Program-made: the position numbers and the translations under genes
Notes under the pieces: model-generated
Database searches by the model: none
The model's input: the letters and a program-made list of their open reading frames with translations, nothing else
Told to the model about the DNA's origin: nothing
Shown here: piece after piece, positions 8,854-14,296 of the stretch
Layout of the letters: every line of letters starts with the position of its first letter
Numbering within the stretch: the stretch's first letter is position 1
DNA from: Acidobacteriota bacterium
Lineage (GTDB): Bacteria; Acidobacteriota; UBA890
Direction: 5' to 3'
NCBI GenBank assembly: GCA_022563115.1
Contig: JADFNY010000043.1
Location: 1-14,296, forward strand
Length of the DNA: 14,296 nt

Positions 8854-9648
8854 GTGCCTATCCCGCTGCGAAGATTCAGCCAGAATTGGCTTGCCAACGA
8901 CGAGCTGGCGATCGCTCTCGTGCGCTCGATGCAGCCGCGCGACGGCGACCACTTCCTCGAGATCGGCCCCGGCCAGGGGCGCATGACCCGGGCTCTGCTG
9001 CAACACCACGTCAAGGTGACGGCGATCGAGGTCGACAAGCGTTGCTGCGAAGCTCTCGAGGCGCTCGCCACCGACTCCGCCGGCAGGCTCTCGGTGATCC
9101 AGCGCGACGTCCTCGAGTGGGATCCGGCCGGGCTCGGCGAGCCCGGGCTACGGTTCGTCGGCAACCTACCGTACGCCATCACCAGCCCCATCTTGCGCTG
9201 GACGGCCAAGCACCACCACCTCGTCCACGACGCCCACTACATGGTCCCCGCCGACGTCGCGGAACGCATGTTGGCGGCGGCCGGCTCCTCGGCACGCGGC
9301 CTCCTGTCGGTGCTCGTCGGCTGGTTCTTCGACGGCAAGGTGGTACGCCGCCTGGGCCCAGGCGCCTTTCGTCCGCAGCCCAAGATCGAATCGGCGTTCG
9401 TTCGTCTGACCCCGCACGAGCCCCCGGCCTGCGCCGCCGGCGAGGCGCATCGCCGAGCGGTCGTGCAGGGCGGGTTCGCGCACCGGCGCAAGACGCTGGT
9501 GAACTCGCTGCGCCAATCCGGCTGGGAACGCGATGACATCGAGGTTGCGCTCGCGGCGGCCGGCATCGACGCCGGGGCGCGGGCGGAAGCCGTCGAGGTG
9601 GCGCAATTCGCCCGGCTCGCCGAAGAGCTGCCGGAGCTGGACCGGTGA
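8854..9648 (+). CDS. rsmA: 16S rRNA (adenine 1518/1519-N6)-dimethyltransferase
   Basis: RsmA/KsgA dimethylates two adjacent adenines in helix 45 of 16S rRNA late in small-subunit assembly, using S-adenosylmethionine. 264 residues, normal length. Seen: RRFSQNWLAND (the family's GQNFL-type substrate motif, about 6-16), SAM motif I FLEIGPGQG (34-42), the acidic VTAIEVDKR strand, motif IV NLPYAITSPIL with Asn104-Tyr107, FRPQPKIESAFVRL, and the C-terminal helical domain with HRRKTLVNSL. The start is the GTG at 8854: it is the first canonical start in the frame and matches the N-terminal motif position. It has no Shine-Dalgarno and sits directly after a TATAAT. Its last bases overlap the uppP start (GTGA), so the two are probably translated together. 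Confidence 0.95.
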   Translation: MPIPLRRFSQNWLANDELAIALVRSMQPRDGDHFLEIGPGQGRMTRALLQHHVKVTAIEVDKRCCEALEALATDSAGRLSVIQRDVLEWDPAGLGEPGLRFVGNLPYAITSPILRWTAKHHHLVHDAHYMVPADVAERMLAAAGSSARGLLSVLVGWFFDGKVVRRLGPGAFRPQPKIESAFVRLTPHEPPACAAGEAHRRAVVQGGFAHRRKTLVNSLRQSGWERDDIEVALAAAGIDAGARAEAVEVAQFARLAEELPELDR

Positions 9649-10472
9649 ACGACGCCATGGCGGTGCCGTCGCTGGCCTATTCGATCATCCTGGCGGTCAT
9701 CCAGGGGCTGACCGAGTTCCTCCCGGTGTCGAGCAGCGGCCATCTCGCCGCGGCGCAGCTCGTCTGGCCGGCGATGCAGTTTCCCGGCGAGTTCTTCGAG
9801 GTCGGCGTGCACCTCGGGACCACCGTCGCGGTGCTCTTCTACTACCGCCAGCTGATCGGGGACATGATGCGAGGGATGCCGGACAACAAAATGGTCGGCG
9901 GCCTCTTTTCCCGTCAATGGGTCGCCTACATCGTCCTGGGATCCATTCCGACCGCGGCCATCGGCCTCGGGTTCGAAGACGCGATCCGCGGCGTTTTTCA
10001 ACGCCTCGATCTCATCGCCCTGTGCTTGGCGTTGACCGCGGTCGTCCTGATCGCGACCCGCTTCGTGCCGCGCCGCGAATGCGTCATCACCCCGGCGCTC
10101 GCCATCGCCATCGGCATCGTTCAGGGGGCGGCGATTCTACCGGGCGTGTCGCGCTCCGGTGTGACCATCTCCCTCGCCTTGATGCTCGGCGTTGCGCACC
10201 GTCAGGCGGTGACGTTTTCCTTCCTGCTCTCGGTTCCGGCCATCCTCGGCGCCACCTTGATCGTCGGCCTCGATGTGCTCGAAACCCCCATTGGCACGGG
10301 GATCTTGTTCGCCAACATAGGCTTTGCTACGCTCTGCGCTGGGGCGGTTGGATACATTTGCATCGGGCTTGTGCACCGCGCCACCGAGGATAGGTGGTGG
10401 CACCGATTCGCTTGGTATCTATGGGCGTTGTCGGCGGTGCTCGCGTGGCTCGCGCTGGGTAGTTCCTCGTAG
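9645..10472 (+). CDS. uppP: Undecaprenyl-diphosphatase
   Basis: UppP/BacA is an inner-membrane enzyme that removes a phosphate from undecaprenyl diphosphate, returning the lipid carrier for peptidoglycan and other wall polymers; overexpression of the family gives bacitracin resistance. 275 residues, usual length. Seen: the first signature QGLTEFLPVSSSGHL (20-34), the second signature PGVSRSG (166-172) with its Arg and Ser, and several hydrophobic spans, including about 83-104, 112-135, 145-163, 187-208, 215-233 and 250-270. The GTG at 9645 has GGAG eight bases upstream and overlaps the rsmA stop. A nearby ATG at 9657 would lie too far from that site. The stop codon TAG lies inside a short tandem repeat. 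It forms an operon-like group with rsmA and ftsK. Confidence 0.96.
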   Translation: MNDAMAVPSLAYSIILAVIQGLTEFLPVSSSGHLAAAQLVWPAMQFPGEFFEVGVHLGTTVAVLFYYRQLIGDMMRGMPDNKMVGGLFSRQWVAYIVLGSIPTAAIGLGFEDAIRGVFQRLDLIALCLALTAVVLIATRFVPRRECVITPALAIAIGIVQGAAILPGVSRSGVTISLALMLGVAHRQAVTFSFLLSVPAILGATLIVGLDVLETPIGTGILFANIGFATLCAGAVGYICIGLVHRATEDRWWHRFAWYLWALSAVLAWLALGSSS

Positions 10473-10492
10473 TTTCGAGCTCGTAGTTTCGA
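10466..10492 (+). repeat. Two-copy tandem repeat of 14-bp period over the uppP stop
   Basis: CTCGTAGTTTCGA occurs at 10466-10478 and again at 10480-10492, with a G between (period 14). The stop codon of uppP (TAG at 10470-10472) is part of the first copy, so the repeat reaches into the gene. An AT-richer GAAAATAGGG follows. It is not a hairpin terminator because the copies are direct. Confidence 0.8.
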
Positions 10493-10567
10493 AAATAGGG
10501 ACCCCGGGAGGCGCTGAGACGCAATGTGCGAAGCCCGCTTCGGAGCCGTAGCACCAGAGGGTCGTAC

Positions 10568-12991
10568 GTGGCTCGCAAACGCAAGCGCCCCGCTTCCCAG
10601 CGCCGTTTCCGCGAAGAAGCTATTGGATTCGTCTGCCTGGCCGCCGCCGTTTTCCTGGCGGTAGCTCTGCTCTCATACAGAGCCGCGGACCCCAATCCGT
10701 TCGACTTCGCGGCCAGCGCCCCGATCCGGAACTGGGCTGGCCCGGTGGGCGCGACCCTGGCGGCGCTTGCCTTCCAGTTGGTCGGACTCGGCGCCTGGTT
10801 GTGTGCGTTCGTCCTCGCATTGGTGGGCTGGAACCGCATCCGGCGGCGCAAGATCGAGTCGCCGTTCACCAAGGCCCTGGGCATCGTCACGTTGACCGCT
10901 TCGGTGTGCGGGCTGATCACCATGGGCCTCGGCACGATCGGCTACGGCGGCGGCGCCTTCGCGGCGGGAGGCATCGTCGGATCGCTGAGTGCAGTGGCCT
11001 TGTTGTCGGCATTCGGCCCGGTCGGCGGCCCGCTCGTTGCCGTCACCGCAGTGCTGCTGGCGATCATCGCGGCGACCAGGCTATCGATCGAAGGCATGGT
11101 GGTGGCGGCGTGTAGGGGGCTGATGAACGCCGTCCGACGCATGCGTACCAGCTTCGCTCACCATCGCGAGCAGCGCCGCAAGGCCAAGGCGCGGCGCTCG
11201 GTCATCGACAAGCACGCCACCCGCGAGCGCGCCGAGAAGAAGGCGAAGCGTTCCGGCAAGAAGCTCGACGAGGAGCCGGTAACCGGTGGCCCGCTGTTGA
11301 AGGTGAAGGTACCGGTCACCCTCACGCGGCCGGACGCCGAGCTTCCCGGGGTCATGGTCGCGACAACGGGCGAGCGCACGCCCCCGATACGACGACGAAC
11401 CAAACTAGAGCTCGGGCCGGAGCCGCCACCGGAGCCCAATCCCCTCCCCTTCGAGCAACCGGCGGGGCCGGACGGCTCCTACGCGTTGCCGGACGTCGAG
11501 ATGCTCGACCTGCCGTCGCCTCACGATGAGATCGACGAAGCGGAATTCGTCGAAAAGGCAAGAGCGATCGCCAGCAAGGGCGCCGAATTCAAGGTCGCCG
11601 GCGAAGTTGTGGCGATCCATCCCGGTCCCGTCGTCACGACCTATGAGTTCCAACCGTCGGCCGGCGTGAAGTACAGCCGGATCCTCAACCTCGAGGAGGA
11701 TCTCAGTCTGGCGCTCCGGGCCGAGAATATTCGCATCGCCCGACTGCCGGGCAAGTCGACGGTCGGTATCGAGGCCCCGAACCGCACCCGCAAGATCATT
11801 CGCATCCGCGAGATCTTCGAGTCCCGGCAGTTCCGCAACTCACGCTCCAAGCTCAGCCTGGCGCTCGGCAAGGATATCCATGGCGACAACGTCGTCACCG
11901 ACCTCGCCCGCGCCCCACACCTGCTGATCGCCGGCACGACGGGTTCGGGCAAGAGCGTGGCGCTGAACGCTATGCTGCTGAGCCTGCTGTACAAGGCCAC
12001 CCCGGACGAGGTGAAGCTCATCCTCGTCGATCCCAAGCGCCTCGAGTTCGGCCTCTACGAGGACATTCCGCACCTCTTGACCCCGGTCGTGGTCGACGCT
12101 GATCGAGCCGCCAACGCCCTCGGCTGGGCGGTGCGCGAGATGGAAAAGCGCTACCGCAGGCTGGCCGAGTTCAGCGTCCGCAACATCGAGCAGTTCAACA
12201 TGATGTTGCAGCGCGGCGAGGAAGAGATGATCGCCAACGCGAGAAAGTCGCGGGACGGAACCATACGAGCAGACTTCGCGCCCTCGGAGCTCAAGCCGAT
12301 CCCCTACCTGGTGGTCATCATCGACGAGCTCGCCGACTTGATGATGTGCGCCTCGGCGGCGGTCGAGTTCTGCATCATGCGCCTGGCGCAGATGGCGCGC
12401 GCCGTCGGCATCCACTTGATCCTCGCCACCCAGCGACCCTCGGTCGACGTCATCACCGGCACGATCAAGAACAACCTGCCGACGCGTATCTCGTTCCGCG
12501 TCGCGTCGAAGACCGACTCGCGTGTCATCCTCGATTCGCACGGCGCCGAGAACCTCCTCGGCAAGGGCGACATGTTGTTCCTCGCCCCCGGCACGTCTCG
12601 GCTGCAACGCGTCCACGGCGCCTACGTCGACGAAGACGAAATTTGGGCCGTGGTCGACTTCTGGCGCAACCAGGCGCGGCCGCACTATGAGCGGGACGTC
12701 ACGCAGACGCCACCAGAAGAGGCAAAGGCCAAGAACGCCGACCAGCGGCTCAGCGACCGCGACGAGTACTTCGAGGAAGCCCTGCGCCTGGTCGTCGGCG
12801 CCGGCGAAGCTTCGATCTCCAACATCCAACGCAAGCTCCGACTCGGGTATGCCCGCGCCGGCCGCATCGTCGACATGATGGAGGCCGAAGGCCTGGTGGG
12901 CCCACCGGAAGGATCGAAGCCTCGCCGCTTGCTGATCGACGCCTCGTACGTGGCGCTGAACTACGGCAACGAGGCGACGCCGCCGCAGTAG
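10568..12991 (+). CDS. ftsK: DNA translocase FtsK
   Basis: Septum-anchored ATP-driven DNA pump that clears the chromosome terminus at division and activates XerCD dimer resolution. 807 residues from the chosen GTG. Seen: a basic N-terminus; about four membrane spans between residues 18 and 185; a basic then Pro-rich linker (about 190-310), much shorter than in E. coli; an alpha/beta motor with Walker A GTTGSGKS (456-463) and Walker B VVIIDELADL with Asp586-Glu587, plus LATQRPSVDVITGTIKNN; and the C-terminal winged-helix gamma domain (about 734-799, with GEASISNIQRKLRLGYARAGRIVD) that reads orienting DNA sequences. The GTG at 10568 has AGAGGG seven bases upstream. An in-frame GTG at 10526 would add 14 residues but lacks such a site and begins just before a short hairpin (CGAAG-CCCG-CTTCG, 10529-10542). 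It is 95 bp downstream of uppP, with no clear terminator between. Confidence 0.97.
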   Translation: MARKRKRPASQRRFREEAIGFVCLAAAVFLAVALLSYRAADPNPFDFAASAPIRNWAGPVGATLAALAFQLVGLGAWLCAFVLALVGWNRIRRRKIESPFTKALGIVTLTASVCGLITMGLGTIGYGGGAFAAGGIVGSLSAVALLSAFGPVGGPLVAVTAVLLAIIAATRLSIEGMVVAACRGLMNAVRRMRTSFAHHREQRRKAKARRSVIDKHATRERAEKKAKRSGKKLDEEPVTGGPLLKVKVPVTLTRPDAELPGVMVATTGERTPPIRRRTKLELGPEPPPEPNPLPFEQPAGPDGSYALPDVEMLDLPSPHDEIDEAEFVEKARAIASKGAEFKVAGEVVAIHPGPVVTTYEFQPSAGVKYSRILNLEEDLSLALRAENIRIARLPGKSTVGIEAPNRTRKIIRIREIFESRQFRNSRSKLSLALGKDIHGDNVVTDLARAPHLLIAGTTGSGKSVALNAMLLSLLYKATPDEVKLILVDPKRLEFGLYEDIPHLLTPVVVDADRAANALGWAVREMEKRYRRLAEFSVRNIEQFNMMLQRGEEEMIANARKSRDGTIRADFAPSELKPIPYLVVIIDELADLMMCASAAVEFCIMRLAQMARAVGIHLILATQRPSVDVITGTIKNNLPTRISFRVASKTDSRVILDSHGAENLLGKGDMLFLAPGTSRLQRVHGAYVDEDEIWAVVDFWRNQARPHYERDVTQTPPEEAKAKNADQRLSDRDEYFEEALRLVVGAGEASISNIQRKLRLGYARAGRIVDMMEAEGLVGPPEGSKPRRLLIDASYVALNYGNEATPPQ

Positions 12992-13045
12992 ATCCTCGAC
13001 AGGACCGCCCCGCGCGGGCGCTGCGCGCGTATGAGAAGGTGGAGG

Positions 13046-14296
13046 ATGGCTTTGAAAACAGTCAGCTCCCAGTGGAACCGGCGGACGCTGAGGGCACGAA
13101 GCGTCCTTTTGGTCGCCGTCATCGGGATCGTGTCCGCAGGCGCGGCAGGCTGTGCGCCAGATCCTGCATCGGACGAGATCGCTGCGCCGCTGCTGGCCCC
13201 GTTTCCCAACATCGTCCTCATCCTTGCAGACGACATGGGGTACGGGGATGTGCGGGCGTACAACCCCGATTCGAGAATCCCGACGCCGCACCTCGACCGT
13301 CTCGCCGACCAGGGTATGCGATTCACCGACGCGCATTCTGCATCCGCCGTCTGTTCAGGAAGCCGCTACGCCTTGCTGACCGGACGCTATAGCTGGCGCA
13401 CGTGGCTGAAGAGCGGCGTGCTCTTCCCGCCGGATGACAGTCCGCTCGTGGACGCCGCGCGACTGACCATCGCTGGAATGCTCGGCGAGCTCGGCTACCG
13501 CACCGCCGTCGTCGGCAAGTGGCACCTCGGTATCGAGTGGGGGCTGGACGAGAGCGGTGCGGTCGACTTCAACGAGCCGCTGCACTACGGGCCCAACGAC
13601 GTCGGGTTCGATGAGTCGTTTATCATTGCCGGATCCCTCGACATGATCCCCTACGCCTTCTACCGAGACCACCATCCGACTGCGGCGCTGACCAACCGGC
13701 AGGAACCGCTCACCTTCCCTCGTTTCATCCGTGCAGGCCCGCGGGCCGAGGATTTCGACCCTCGGGACGTTCTCGATCGCATCACCCGGGAAGCCGTCTC
13801 CTTCATCGAGAGCAGTGCGGCCGACGGAGCGCCCTTCTTCCTCTATGTCCCACTGACGGCGCCCCACAAACCGGTCTGGCCCGCCGAGCGGTTCGAGGGA
13901 GCGACGGCTCTCGGACCCTACGGTGATTTCGTGCACCAAACCGACTGGACCGTGGGCGAAGTGTTGAGCGCCTTGGACAGAACGGGGACCGCAAGCGAAA
14001 CGCTGGTGGTCTTCGCGAGCGACAACGGCTCCTTCATGTACCGCCGGCCCGAAGGCGAGCTGGATCATCTCGACGACAACACCGTGCAGGGCTATCACCC
14101 CGACGATCACGCTCCGAACCACATCTGGCGGGGCACCAAAGCCGATATCTGGGAGGCCGGGCATCGGGTGCCCTTCATCGTGCGCTGGCCCGGAATGGTC
14201 GAGCCCGGCTCCTTGGGTGAGCAAACGATCGGGCTGACGGATCTCATGGCGACGGTGGCGGAGATCACCGCCTACGCCCTCCCCGACGACGCCGCT
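13046..14296 (+). CDS. Arylsulfatase-like lipoprotein (3' end cut by window edge)
   Basis: Sulfatase of the alkaline-phosphatase superfamily, 417 residues inside the window, still open at the edge (full members are about 450-600). Seen: a basic N-terminus, hydrophobic stretch VLLVAVIGIVSAGAAG and Cys36, a plausible lipoprotein signal, so export and membrane anchoring are likely; NIVLILADDMGYGD with metal ligands Asp62-Asp63; the formylglycine position Cys103 in CSGSRYALLTGRY; GKWHLG with Lys158 and His160; TAPHKP with His274; ASDNGS with Asp326-Asn327; and Lys365 in WRGTKADIWEAG. All core residues are present, so it should be active if Cys103 is matured to formylglycine. The usual CxPSR motif reads CSGSR. 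The ATG at 13046 has AGAAGG six bases upstream; an in-frame ATG at 13031 has no such site. It lies 54 bp after ftsK. The substrate cannot be told. Confidence 0.92.
   Translation, partial: MALKTVSSQWNRRTLRARSVLLVAVIGIVSAGAAGCAPDPASDEIAAPLLAPFPNIVLILADDMGYGDVRAYNPDSRIPTPHLDRLADQGMRFTDAHSASAVCSGSRYALLTGRYSWRTWLKSGVLFPPDDSPLVDAARLTIAGMLGELGYRTAVVGKWHLGIEWGLDESGAVDFNEPLHYGPNDVGFDESFIIAGSLDMIPYAFYRDHHPTAALTNRQEPLTFPRFIRAGPRAEDFDPRDVLDRITREAVSFIESSAADGAPFFLYVPLTAPHKPVWPAERFEGATALGPYGDFVHQTDWTVGEVLSALDRTGTASETLVVFASDNGSFMYRRPEGELDHLDDNTVQGYHPDDHAPNHIWRGTKADIWEAGHRVPFIVRWPGMVEPGSLGEQTIGLTDLMATVAEITAYALPDDAA

Noticed and set aside
8763..9209. N-terminal extension of valS up to 149 residues
   Set aside because: The extra frame crosses the promoter palindrome and the rsmA gene in antisense. 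ValRS homology begins at YDPESVEPRW, and a good ribosome-binding site precedes the ATG at 8762.
13013..13029. GC-rich inverted repeat after ftsK as a terminator
   Set aside because: The stem is about 5 bp and is followed by no T-run, so it does not meet the form of an intrinsic terminator.
11840..13336. Open frame of 498 codons on the minus strand
   Set aside because: It runs antisense to the FtsK motor and gamma domain and into the sulfatase start. It is an effect of high GC, with no domain signal.

Overview
The window is a stretch of high-GC (about two thirds G+C by eye) bacterial chromosome made almost entirely of core housekeeping genes. No plasmid, phage, transposon, CRISPR or tRNA/rRNA signal was found. 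The gene set (RsmA, UppP, FtsK, a Cys-anchored lipoprotein sulfatase, stand-alone BirA, PhoH) fits a Gram-negative lineage. Base composition and gene style suggest one of the GC-rich groups formerly called Deltaproteobacteria (Desulfobacterota, Myxococcota, Binatota-like). That placement is an impression, not something the sequence proves.

Layout. The left 8.76 kb is read on the minus strand. In transcription order it carries valS (8762-6072), birA (6070-5276), a gamma-carbonic-anhydrase-family gene (5279-4725), hisS (4728-3421) and aspS (3377-1602). Then comes a gene-free stretch of about 594 bp and a phoH-like ATPase gene (1007 to beyond position 1). valS to aspS looks like one operon: the gaps are 1 bp, a 4-bp ATGA overlap, another 4-bp ATGA overlap, and 43 bp. 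The right 5.4 kb is read on the plus strand: rsmA (8854-9648), uppP (9645-10472, GTGA overlap), ftsK (10568-12991) and a lipoprotein sulfatase (13046 to beyond the right end).

The two arms diverge from a 91-bp spacer between valS and rsmA. It holds ATTATAAT, an 8-bp perfect palindrome that reads as a consensus -10 box on both strands. On the rsmA side it lies so close to the GTG start that the rsmA mRNA would be leaderless.

Functionally, the minus arm joins three aminoacyl-tRNA synthetases (Val, His, Asp) with a biotin-protein ligase and a putative bicarbonate-producing enzyme, a protein-synthesis plus carboxylase-support group. The plus arm joins ribosome maturation (RsmA), undecaprenyl carrier recycling for the cell wall (UppP) and chromosome segregation at the septum (FtsK). 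The sulfatase looks like a functional outsider.

I see no clear new multi-gene system. The points most worth checking are the symmetric divergent promoter with leaderless rsmA, the birA/gamma-CA coupling inside a synthetase operon, the long unexplained leader before phoH (possible promoter and a short upstream reading frame), and the non-standard CSGSR active-site motif of the sulfatase.
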